From Pseudomonadota bacterium (lineage in GTDB: Bacteria > Pseudomonadota > Alphaproteobacteria > Micropepsales > Micropepsaceae), in assembly GCA_018241025.1 (NCBI GenBank), contig JAFEEQ010000010.1, positions 1 to 35,382 of the forward strand: 35,382 nucleotides of DNA. The letters are read 5' to 3'. The translations under genes were made by a program, and so were the position numbers. The notes under the pieces are model-generated. The model was not told the DNA's origin, made no database searches, and was given only the letters and a program-made list of their open reading frames with translations. Shown here piece by piece: positions 16,590-25,400 of the stretch (position 1 is the stretch's first letter; every line of letters starts with the position of its first letter).

Positions 16590-17270
16590 ATGACATCGGA
16601 CACCAAAGCCAACAAGCGCGCCCGCACCCGCGACCAGCTGCTGGTCGCGGCGCAGGAGGTTTTGCTGGCGGACGGTGCCGCGGCGCTGGGCATCCGGCAG
16701 GTCACGGCGCAGGCCGGGCTCGTTCATGCGAGCTTCTACAACTATTACCCGGACACCGCCGCGCTGCTCGACGGCCTCGCCGAGCTTCTGATGGCGACGC
16801 ACGCCGCCACGGTCGCGCCGCTACGTGACGGCGTCGGCGATCCGGCCGCGCTCTTCGCCGCGACCACACGGCAGACGCTGCGGCTCTTCGCCGGAACGCC
16901 CGCTTTCGCGAGGCTGCTGTTCGACTCCGGCATGGAGATCGACCGCCTGCTCGGCGCGCTGCAAAACCATCTCCGCTCCGATCTCAAGTCGGGCGTACGC
17001 CAGGGCGCCTTCGTCGTCGACAATCTCGACGTCGCGGTAACGATCGTATCCGGCTCGCTGATCAGCCTCGCGCTCGCTTTGCATCGCGGCCAGGCGCGCG
17101 CCTCGGCCATCGAAGAGTTGACCCGGCAGTTGCTGCGCTTGCTTGGCGTTGCGCCGGCAAAGGCACGTGCGCTGGCAAGCGCGAAACTCGCTTTCGCGGC
17201 CACGCCCGCCATTCCGATGAGCTGGAAGGCGCTCGGCATCGCCGCGCCCGAAACGCGCATCGCGGCCTGA
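16590..17270 (+). CDS. TetR/AcrR-family transcriptional regulator
   Basis: The 226-residue protein has an N-terminal TetR helix-turn-helix (residues 12-58: TRDQLLVAAQEVLL, then LGIRQVTAQAGLVHASFYNYY) and a variable C-terminal ligand and dimer domain. It probably represses the hydrolase and FAD-oxidase genes, 17 bases downstream, until a substrate-like compound binds. The ATG has no Shine-Dalgarno sequence and lies within a row of TGAC/GTCA half-sites. The message may therefore be leaderless or nearly so, and repressor binding would cover the start site directly. A downstream start would cut the helix-turn-helix, so the first ATG stands. Confidence 0.9.
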   Translation: MTSDTKANKRARTRDQLLVAAQEVLLADGAAALGIRQVTAQAGLVHASFYNYYPDTAALLDGLAELLMATHAATVAPLRDGVGDPAALFAATTRQTLRLFAGTPAFARLLFDSGMEIDRLLGALQNHLRSDLKSGVRQGAFVVDNLDVAVTIVSGSLISLALALHRGQARASAIEELTRQLLRLLGVAPAKARALASAKLAFAATPAIPMSWKALGIAAPETRIAA

Positions 17271-17287
17271 TCGGAGCGGGGGCAGGA

Positions 17288-18097
17288 ATGAGCAGACTCT
17301 ATCTCGGCTTCGACGCGGAAGAGCGCGCGCAGAGTCCCTATGCCCGCTTTTTCAATCCGGTGATGGCGCCACTGCCCGGCCATGTGCTCGAAGCGCTGTC
17401 GAAGGGTCCGGTCGCGCATGAGCTGATCATGCCCTTCGCACGTGCCGCCGAGCTTCAGGACGATGGATACGCGCCGGTCGAGACCGGCTATACCCTCGCG
17501 CCCGATGGGTCGGCGCGCATCGCCTGCCTCACTCATATGCCGCGCGTCACGCCCGCCATGTGGCATTGGTGGTTCGCCTGGCACGGCAGCGAGGCGCAGC
17601 GCTACAAGCTCTGGCATCCGCTCGCGCATGTCGATGTCGCCTGGGCCGACGGGCGTGGCGACACCGGCACCTATCTCGGCCGGACCTCGAACATCGTCGA
17701 ATATGTCGGTGCCCCGCGCCTGAATGTCGGCGTGCGCTTCGTGCCGCCCGCGGAAGCCGGCTTCGACAGCCGGCGCCTGGAAGAGCAGGGCGCCGTCGCG
17801 ATCGTCGGGCGCTGCCTGATGCGCGATCTCAATCTGGAAGCCGGCTGGCTGATTCATCTCATCCGCCCGGTGCCGGGCGGATCGGAGATGCGTTCGCGCT
17901 TCTGGCTCGGCGGCCCGCACATCAACCCGATCGGCATGACGGGTGCGTTCGGCAAGGCGCTCGGCGGTGTCGCCGCGAAGCTGCGGCCCTTCACAGCTGC
18001 GCAGGCTGCGGAGCTGATGATCCACGACGCGCAGGAGATGAATCACCTTGCCGCCTTCCTGCCGGAACTTCATGCGGCCTTCGGAGCGGCGCCGTGA
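17288..18097 (+). CDS. DAPG/phloretin hydrolase-like C-C bond hydrolase
   Basis: The 269-residue protein resembles the PhlG family, zinc hydrolases that split the C-C bond between an acyl group and a phloroglucinol-type ring, as for 2,4-diacetylphloroglucinol or phloretin. Family-like features are MWHWWFAWHGSEAQRYKLWH (residues 91-110) with nearby His110 and His114, Glu138 in NIVEYVG, and H246-x3-E250 near the C-terminus. The last pair matches the H-x3-E spacing of the zinc ligands known in PhlG, so the metal site looks complete. It is expected in the cytoplasm. Its stop overlaps the FAD-oxidase start (GTGA) and it sits behind a TetR gene, suggesting a substrate-induced operon. The real substrate is unknown. 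Confidence 0.8.
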   Translation: MSRLYLGFDAEERAQSPYARFFNPVMAPLPGHVLEALSKGPVAHELIMPFARAAELQDDGYAPVETGYTLAPDGSARIACLTHMPRVTPAMWHWWFAWHGSEAQRYKLWHPLAHVDVAWADGRGDTGTYLGRTSNIVEYVGAPRLNVGVRFVPPAEAGFDSRRLEEQGAVAIVGRCLMRDLNLEAGWLIHLIRPVPGGSEMRSRFWLGGPHINPIGMTGAFGKALGGVAAKLRPFTAAQAAELMIHDAQEMNHLAAFLPELHAAFGAAP

Positions 18098-19437
18098 AGA
18101 AGCCGTCGGGGCGGGGCGGCACGCTCGAACGTGGAGCCGCGGGGTTCGATGCCGCGGTGCTCGGCACGAGCTTCAGTGGCCGCGATCCCGGGGTCCGCCC
18201 GCAGGTGCTGGTGCAGGCCGAGAAGGTCTACGACGTCATCGCCGCCGTGAAGCGTGCGCGGCGCGAGAATCTCAAGATCGCGATTTGCTCCGGCGGCCAT
18301 AGCTGGATGCAGAACCATCTGCGCGATGGCGGCATGCTGATCGACATGTCGCGCCTCGATGCGATCGATATCGATACGGCGCGCGGCATCGCCCATGCCG
18401 GCCCGGGTTGCTGGAGCGTCGATCTCGATCTCGCGCTCAAGAAGCATGGATTGTTCTTTCCCGTCGCGCATGCGGTCGATGTCGGACTCGGCGGATTCCT
18501 GCTGCAGGGCGGCTTCGGTTGGAACAGCCGGGTGCTCGGGCTCGGTTGCGAAAACGTCATCGGCCTCGACGTCGTGACCGCCGATGGCGATCTGATCCAC
18601 GCCAGTGCGGAAGAGAACGCGGATCTCTACTGGGCGGCGCGTGGCGCCGGCCCCGGCTTTTTCGCGGTCGTGGTGCGCTATCATCTCCGGCTTCATCCGC
18701 GCCCGAAGACGGCCGCCATCGCCATCCAGGTCTTCCGCATGAAGCATCTGGAGGAGGTCTTCCTCTGGGCCGATCGCATCGGCCCCGAAGTCCCGCGCTC
18801 GGTCGAATTCCAGCTTCTGCTGTCGCGCAATTCGCCCGGTATCTTCGCACCGGGCGTCGAGATCATCGCGCCGGTACTGACCGACAGCTGGAAGCAGGCG
18901 AAGGCGGATGTCGCCTTTCTCACGCGCGGTCCGTTGCGGCCCAAGGCATCCTTCACGACGCCGCTGCTGCCGATGTCGCCATCGGCGCTTTCGCGGTTCG
19001 CCGCGCGCCGCGTCTTCCCCCCCGGAATGCGCTGGAGCGTCGACAATATGTGGAGCGACGCGCCGATGGAGCAGCTCCTGCCAGGGATCCGCCGCATCGC
19101 CGATACGCTGCCACCGATGCCGAGCCATGTCCTGATGCTGAATTGGCAGCCACCGGCCGCGCGTGCCGACATGGCGTTCTCGCTCGAAGGCCGCAACTAT
19201 CTCGCGCTCTACGGCGAATGGAAAAACGCTGCCGACGACGCGCGCTACGCGAATTGGGCAACGGAACACATGCGCGCCATGGCGCCGCTCGGCAAAGGCA
19301 TACAACTCGCAGACGAAAACCTGGCCCGCCGCCCGGCGCGGTTCATGGCCCCGGCCAATCTGGCGAGGCTCGATGCCGTGCGCGCCAAATACGATCCGGC
19401 GGGGCGGTTTCACGAATGGCGCGCCCGTCCGGGTTGA
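18094..19437 (+). CDS. FAD-binding (berberine-bridge/PCMH-type) oxidoreductase
   Basis: The 447-residue protein has a PCMH-type FAD domain in its N-terminal half and a substrate domain after it. The segment ICSGGHSW contains His69, at the place where this family attaches FAD covalently. The second attachment Cys found in bicovalent members is not seen in the corresponding HAVDVGLGGFLLQGGFGW, so single-point attachment through His is expected. The C-terminus has the RFMAPANLARLDAVRAKYDPAGRF-type end (NLARLDAVRAKYDP) typical of these oxidases. The GTG start at 18094 overlaps the hydrolase stop; the frame is open far upstream but only as a shadow of the hydrolase gene. It has no signal peptide. 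It probably oxidises the phenolic substrate or product handled by the hydrolase. Confidence 0.85.
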   Translation: MKKPSGRGGTLERGAAGFDAAVLGTSFSGRDPGVRPQVLVQAEKVYDVIAAVKRARRENLKIAICSGGHSWMQNHLRDGGMLIDMSRLDAIDIDTARGIAHAGPGCWSVDLDLALKKHGLFFPVAHAVDVGLGGFLLQGGFGWNSRVLGLGCENVIGLDVVTADGDLIHASAEENADLYWAARGAGPGFFAVVVRYHLRLHPRPKTAAIAIQVFRMKHLEEVFLWADRIGPEVPRSVEFQLLLSRNSPGIFAPGVEIIAPVLTDSWKQAKADVAFLTRGPLRPKASFTTPLLPMSPSALSRFAARRVFPPGMRWSVDNMWSDAPMEQLLPGIRRIADTLPPMPSHVLMLNWQPPAARADMAFSLEGRNYLALYGEWKNAADDARYANWATEHMRAMAPLGKGIQLADENLARRPARFMAPANLARLDAVRAKYDPAGRFHEWRARPG

Positions 19438-19533
19438 AGGAGCCACTCCTTATATATGTGAGAGGGTACGGCTTAATTACCGGGCACCGGAGTCGAGGTT
19501 CATCAGCCGATAAAATCATCCCGAAGACTACCT

Positions 19534-19554
19534 AAAGTTTTCGACAGAAACTTT
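19534..19554. promoter_or_regulatory. AT-rich perfect hairpin upstream of the subtilase gene
   Basis: AAAGTTT (19534-19540) pairs with AAACTTT (19548-19554) around a 7-base loop, followed by TTGAG. It lies 96 bases after the FAD-oxidase stop and 175 bases before the protease start. It could be a weak terminator or an operator. The remainder of this 291-base gap is unusually AT-rich; TTGATC (19639-19644) and TAATGT (19661-19666) at 16-base spacing are a weak candidate promoter for the protease. Confidence 0.35.
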
Positions 19555-19728
19555 TGAGTCCTGTCGCGACCCGCCCGAAGGGAGATATTTTCTTGCGATT
19601 TGAATGCTTTAAGTCCCCGGAGTGGCGCGCTTAACACATTGATCCCCGGTTACCTTCTGCTAATGTTTCACAGAGTCGAGAGGTGTCTCTGCCCTGGCGG
19701 CAGGGAGCCAAGACAGCGGGGGATATAT

Positions 19729-22356
19729 ATGCGGTTTTCGACATTCCTGGCGGCATCGGCCGCGACCGTGGCGCTTTGCGCGAGTGCGCCGGCATTGGCT
19801 GCGCCTTTCTCGCCGCAGAATCTCGGTGCGGGCACATCGGTCGATCTTTCGGCCGTTGCCGGCATCGTTAGTCAGTCCACGGACAATGATGTGGTCTTCG
19901 GCGTCCGCGCGCGCGGTGTCGGATCCCGGCCGCAGGGCAATGGCAGCTTCGAAATTCTCCGCCCAAGCGTCGGCAGCCCGTCGCCGACGCCGACCGGATC
20001 TTGCACCGTCGGTGCCAATGGCTGGTGTGATACGCCTCACCATATCGCCGCGACCGCATTTGGCTGGGACTTCTCCGCCACGGGCGCCGGCGTGATCATC
20101 GGCATCGTCGATACCGGTATCGATCTCAATCACCCCGATTTCGCCGGTCGCATCCTCACCGGCTCCTGCATTGTCAGCTCGCTCAATCCCTGCACCAGCG
20201 CGAACGACCAGGTTGGCGGCGACCTCGCGGTCTTCCCCGGTCCGAACGCGACCCACGGCACCCACGTCGCCGGTATTGCCGCCGGCACGGTGACCGGTCT
20301 TGCCACCAGCGCCGACATTCTCCCGGTCAAGGTTTGCAGCTCAACTTCGAGCTCCTGCGCCGGCGTCGACAACGGCATCCTCTGGGCCTCGCAGCACGGC
20401 GCGAATGTGATCAACGTCTCGATCGGCGGACCGATCCTCGCGGCCAGCGACATCACGATCTTCCAGCAGGCGGTCGCCAACGGCTCGCTGCTCGTGGTTG
20501 CGGCCGGCAATGGCGGCACCAAAAACCCGACTGGCGGCTTCCTCGCCGGCGCGGCGCTCAAGGACGGTGTGCGCGGCTCGATGATCGTCGTCGGCGCAAC
20601 GGGGGCCGGCGGTTCTGGCGGTCACGGCGCGATCTCGTCCTTCAGCCAGGAGCCGAGCACGCAGTGCGAAGTGCATGGCGGCGTCCGCTACTGCATGAAG
20701 GACTTCTTCGTCGTCGCGCCGGGCGCGAACATCTGGTCGACCGTCGGCAACGGCGCCGATGCCAGTGCGACCTACGGCTACCTCTCGGGCACGTCGATGG
20801 CGACGCCCTACGTGAGCGGTGTGGCAGCGGTCATCAAGGGCGCGTGGCCCTCGCTGACCTCGAGTCAGATCGCCAGCATCATCTTCCAGACCACCGACGA
20901 CCTCGGTGCGCCGGGCGTCGATCCGGTCTATGGCCGTGGCGCGGTGGACATCACCAAGGCGCTCAGCCCGGTTGGTCCGTCGGTCGTCGCCAATAGCAGC
21001 TTCTCCATCGCGCCGGGCGGTTCGGCCTCGCATAGCTCGGCGATCGCCGCGGTCGGCGGCGGCCAGGGTACGGCCCAGACGCTGGCGCCCTTCGGCGTTG
21101 CCGGCGCGACGACCGCTCTTGCGGCCGGTCCGCTCGCGGTCGCGGTCCGCAACAGCACGATCCTCAAGACGGCGGTGGTGGTCGACTCCTTCGGCCGCAC
21201 CTTCCACGCCGACCTGACCCGCTCTTCGTTCAATGCGCCGATCATCGACATCGACAACTACATGGCGTCGGGGCTGTTCCAGTCGGTGCGCGGCTTCGGC
21301 GGCGGTGCCGAGACACCGATCGGGTATGTCGTCGCTTCGGGCTTCACCGTGACCACCCAGACGCAGCGCCAGTACATGGGCGATGCACTGATGGGCGACC
21401 ACGCGAAGACCGGCCTCTACGACTTCTCGGCCAGCCTCGGCCTGACCGACGGCATGTCGCTCGATGTCGGCTACAACACCCGCATGGCGGGTCGCTTCAA
21501 CGCCTACGATGCGACGACGAGCGAGGCCTATGACGGCCTGTTCTTCTCGGCCTCCGGCGTGAACTCGCCCTATGTGTCCCTCACCGACGGCGGCAACTAT
21601 GTCGGCACGACGATGGCCATGGGCAGCGACGTCCATGTCCAGTTCGGCGCGTCCTGGGTCGCTCCGCAGGAGCAGGAATTCCAGGTTCCGCTCTATGCCA
21701 AGGCAGATCAGCTCATCGGCCGTCCGACGCAGTACGACCAGCGCCATGCGCAGTCGTCGATGGCATCGGTCACCTGGGACTTCGCCTCATGGGGTGGCCT
21801 CGGCATGACCGTGTCGCAGACCGATGAGCAGAACGGTTTCCTCGGCGGCTTCACCTCCGGTGCGCTGTCCGTGAACCGCTCGGCCTCGACCACGGCGGTC
21901 GGCTTCTCGGGCCGCGTCGGCTTCGGCGACGGTTGGGTCGGCACGCTGTCCTACAGCGAAGGCCTGACCCGTCTCTCGCTGTTCGACAACGGCCTGGTCG
22001 ACGGCGCCGATCCGCTGAAGAGCCGCTCCTACGGCGTGGCGATCGCCAAGCGCGGCCTGTTCGGCGACAACGACAGCATCGGCCTCGCCCTGACGCGTCC
22101 CATCCAGGTCTACAGCGGTGGCGTCGATCTCGCGGTGGCGACCGATGCGGACAGCAACGGCAATCTCATCGTCAGCCATGAGCATGTCTCGCTGTCGTCG
22201 GCGACGCCGGAGACGGACCTCGAGGCGGGCTATGGCACAGCGCTGTTCGGCGGTGCGATGTCGCTGCAGGCGAATGCCGCGTACCAGATGAACGTGAACG
22301 GCCAGGCCGGCGTGAATGCCGTGACCTTCCTGTCGCGCGCCAGCTTCACGTTCTGA
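19729..22356 (+). CDS. Subtilisin-like (S8) serine protease autotransporter
   Basis: The 875-residue precursor has a Sec signal peptide (residues 1-24, cleavage after PALA). The subtilase domain (about 105-395) has the complete triad: Asp128 in GIVDTGID, His176 in THGTHVAGIAAG and Ser356 in SGTSMATP, with oxyanion Asn261 in AAGNGG. A linker and a long beta-rich C-terminal region (about 560-875) end in FLSRASFTF, a terminal-Phe beta-signal as in outer-membrane autotransporter barrels. Cys pairs in the protease domain suggest disulfides. The ATG at 19729 is chosen over 19600 because it begins the signal peptide and has a GGGGGA site just before it. The protease is probably surface-exposed or released, and may process the giant protein encoded next door. 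Confidence 0.9.
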   Translation: MRFSTFLAASAATVALCASAPALAAPFSPQNLGAGTSVDLSAVAGIVSQSTDNDVVFGVRARGVGSRPQGNGSFEILRPSVGSPSPTPTGSCTVGANGWCDTPHHIAATAFGWDFSATGAGVIIGIVDTGIDLNHPDFAGRILTGSCIVSSLNPCTSANDQVGGDLAVFPGPNATHGTHVAGIAAGTVTGLATSADILPVKVCSSTSSSCAGVDNGILWASQHGANVINVSIGGPILAASDITIFQQAVANGSLLVVAAGNGGTKNPTGGFLAGAALKDGVRGSMIVVGATGAGGSGGHGAISSFSQEPSTQCEVHGGVRYCMKDFFVVAPGANIWSTVGNGADASATYGYLSGTSMATPYVSGVAAVIKGAWPSLTSSQIASIIFQTTDDLGAPGVDPVYGRGAVDITKALSPVGPSVVANSSFSIAPGGSASHSSAIAAVGGGQGTAQTLAPFGVAGATTALAAGPLAVAVRNSTILKTAVVVDSFGRTFHADLTRSSFNAPIIDIDNYMASGLFQSVRGFGGGAETPIGYVVASGFTVTTQTQRQYMGDALMGDHAKTGLYDFSASLGLTDGMSLDVGYNTRMAGRFNAYDATTSEAYDGLFFSASGVNSPYVSLTDGGNYVGTTMAMGSDVHVQFGASWVAPQEQEFQVPLYAKADQLIGRPTQYDQRHAQSSMASVTWDFASWGGLGMTVSQTDEQNGFLGGFTSGALSVNRSASTTAVGFSGRVGFGDGWVGTLSYSEGLTRLSLFDNGLVDGADPLKSRSYGVAIAKRGLFGDNDSIGLALTRPIQVYSGGVDLAVATDADSNGNLIVSHEHVSLSSATPETDLEAGYGTALFGGAMSLQANAAYQMNVNGQAGVNAVTFLSRASFTF

Positions 22357-22368
22357 TTACACAATATC

Positions 22369-22400
22369 CGGCCGGCTGCCGGGGATAACGCAGCCGGCCG
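22369..22400 (+). terminator. Strong GC hairpin between the two autotransporter genes
   Basis: CGGCCGGCTGC (22369-22379) and GCAGCCGGCCG (22390-22400) form a perfect 11-bp stem with a 10-base loop, starting 13 bases after the protease stop. No T-run follows (TGCTCAATTA), and the next gene begins 27 bases later. It may partly terminate transcription, or stabilise the upstream message so that the two genes are expressed at different levels. Confidence 0.55.
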
Positions 22401-22426
22401 TGCTCAATTAGGGGCGGGTCTTCATC

Positions 22427-25400
22427 ATGGGGTCGAATATGCGATCGGGTAACAAGCAGGTTCAGGGCCGCAAGCCGGTTCGTTCTGCTCTTCTCATCGG
22501 CACGTCCGCGCTGGCCATCGTCCTGGGCTCGCAGGCCGCCTTGGCGGACGACGCGGCCCCGGCGACGGCGCCCGCCGACCCCGCCAAATGGGCTCCCTTC
22601 GTCTCCGTGGGCGGAAAGGCCGGTCCGAATGTCAGCGGTGGCGAAGTCACTGGCTTCGATCCGGTCTGGCAGGACCTCAATTCGCTCCTCTATGTCCGCC
22701 TCGGCATCGGTGCCCCGACCAACCGCAGCGCGATCGGCAATATCGGCCTCGGCTACCGCACCAAGATCGACCCCGAATGGATCGTCGGCGGCTATGCCGG
22801 CGTCGACTTCACCCAAAGCCACGGCCGCAGCTATTCGCAGGGCTCGCTCGGCTTCGAGGCGATGAGCGCGGATTGGGACGTTCGGCTGAACGGCTACCTT
22901 TCCTTCGATTCCAAGCCGAACGATGTGCTCGGCTCCTATTCGCTCTTCATCCACGACACCCGCATTGCCATCCTGAAGGAGCAGGAATTCGCCTATTCCG
23001 GCTTTGAGGGCGAAGTTGGCTACCGCGTCTTCAACACCGACAATTTCGACATCCGCGTCTTCGGCGGCGCCTACAGCTTCACTCGGGACAGCACCAAGGC
23101 GACCCTTGGCGGCGTCGGCTTCAATCTCGGCCCGGGCACCATTGCCGGCCCGATGGGCCGCGCCGAGTTCGAGTTGCATGATCTCGACCTGTTCGGACCG
23201 CAATCGCGCCTGACCTTCACCGCGGAAGTCTCGGACGACGACGTCCATGGCTCGACCGCCTATGTCGGCGTCGCGCTGCGTGTTCCGCTCAATGTCGACA
23301 ACAGCGATCCGGCGCCGCTGGACGATCTCGACCGCCGCATGGTCGACGATGTCCGCCGCCGCGACGGCGTGATGATCGAGAGCGGCTACACCAAGCCCGA
23401 GCCCGTCATCATCTACAACGGCACGATCACCTCCGAGCCCACCAATACGCTCTATTACGTCGACAATTCGACGGGCGCCGGCTCCTATGCCGACCCGACG
23501 ACTTTCGCCGACGCCACCGGCCGCGGCCCGAAGAACCAGTTCGTCGTCCTCACCGACCGTGAAGGCAACGTCAACGCCACCGGCGTCACCGTCCAGCACG
23601 GCGAAACGGTCGCCGGTCCGGGCGTGTTCAAGGTCAAGGGTGTCGATTCCGGCACCGTGTTCACGCACGACTTCGCGCCGCACTCCGGCCCGGTCACGGT
23701 CTCGACCGCCGACGGCATCACGCTGGATTCCGACACCCGCCTGTTCGGCTTCGACATCGATTCGACCGCACCCAACGCGATCTACGGCCACAATGTCACC
23801 GATGTCGTCATCGGCGACGTCAATATCGATGGCGGCGGCGTCGGCACCAATGGCATCTACATCCACCAGGACAGCGGAACGTCCGGCTCGATCGACATCG
23901 TCAATACGAACATCACCGGCGTCACAGGCACCGGCATCGGTGTCATCGTCGACAATTCTCTCGGTACCACGGCGACCCAGAACATCAGCCTGACGAACGT
24001 CACGGTCGATGCCGGCACCTATGGCGTGCTGGTCGACACCACGGTCAGCGGCGGTTCGAACGAGACGGTCAATCTCGGTATCCACGATTCCACGCTCACC
24101 GGCGGCTTCGCCGACCTGTCGACGACCGCGACGGTCAGCGCCGGTTCGGTCCTCAGCAACAACGTCACGATCGATCCGACCTACCTCACCGGCGGTTACT
24201 ACGGGTTCGTGTCTCACGCCTATGCGGATGGCGGCACGCTCAACCAGACGATCGATCTCAGCCAGGTCTATGTCAGCGGCGCAACTTATTCCGGCGTCTA
24301 TATCACCGGCATCGCCGCCAATGGCGGCACGGTCAACCAGACTGTCACGATGGACATCGTCGATGTCGTCGGCAGTAATATCCCGGTCGGCATTGTCGCC
24401 ACAGCGACGGGCGCGGGCTCGCAGGTCGAGCAGACCGTAACGGCGAACAACCTTTCGGTTAGCGACGGCTATTTCGGCGGCATCACCTTCGTGAACTATG
24501 CCGACCACGGTGGCAGCAGCCATCAGTACGCGACGCTGTTCGACGTCTCCGCGATCAATACGCGCTACGGCGACGGCCTTGACGTGATCGACGAGGCATT
24601 CGATGGCGGAACCGCAATCCAGCGTCTCGATATTTACGGCCTGACTGCGACGGGCAATTACTATGACGGCGTCAATCTCCGCTCCGACTCCGGCATTCCG
24701 CCCTTGTACGTCGGCCCGGGCGCCAGCGCGGTTGCCGCGCAATACATTTCCATCGCTGACTCGAATATCAGCGACAACGGATACAACGGCGTTACGGCCC
24801 TGGCTGTCGGCCTACATGAGAGCATCGCGCGCCAGGACGTCACGATCGTCGGGTCAAGCCTCGATTACAATGATGGCTACGGATTCTTCGGCCTGGCAGC
24901 CGCGGGAGATAGCGGCGGCGCAGAGCAGCACGTTTATCTGGTCGGCGACGACATCAGCTATAACGGCTTCGGCGGCGCGAGCATCAATGCGATCGGCTAC
25001 AGTCTCGGCTCGGTTCAGCAGACGGTCTACATGCTGGGCGACTATGCCTTGGGCAATGGCGGCGATGGCATCGCGATCACGGCCAGCGCCATCTTCGCCG
25101 GTCAGGTCAATCAGACCGCCAATCTCTATTATGCCTATTCCGTCGGTAACGTGGGCGATGGCCTGTTCCTCGGGACCGAGGCCTATGGTTACGACATCGG
25201 CACCTATTCGGTCTACTACAGCCACATCGGCCAGCAGGTCATCGCGGCCTATGCCGACTTCTCGCACAATCTGCGCAACGGCGTCGAAATCCAGAACTAT
25301 GCGGGCTACGGCGCGCAGCTCAATCAGTTCGTCTATCTCTTCGACGTCGGCATGAACCACAACGGGCCGAGCTCCGGCCCGATCCCGACCGGTGCCGGCA

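Noticed and set aside
17560..18093. The FAD-oxidase frame extended upstream to 17560
   Set aside because: The extension lies wholly inside the hydrolase gene in another frame and is Arg-rich shadow sequence; the GTG at 18094 overlaps the hydrolase stop as expected for coupled genes.
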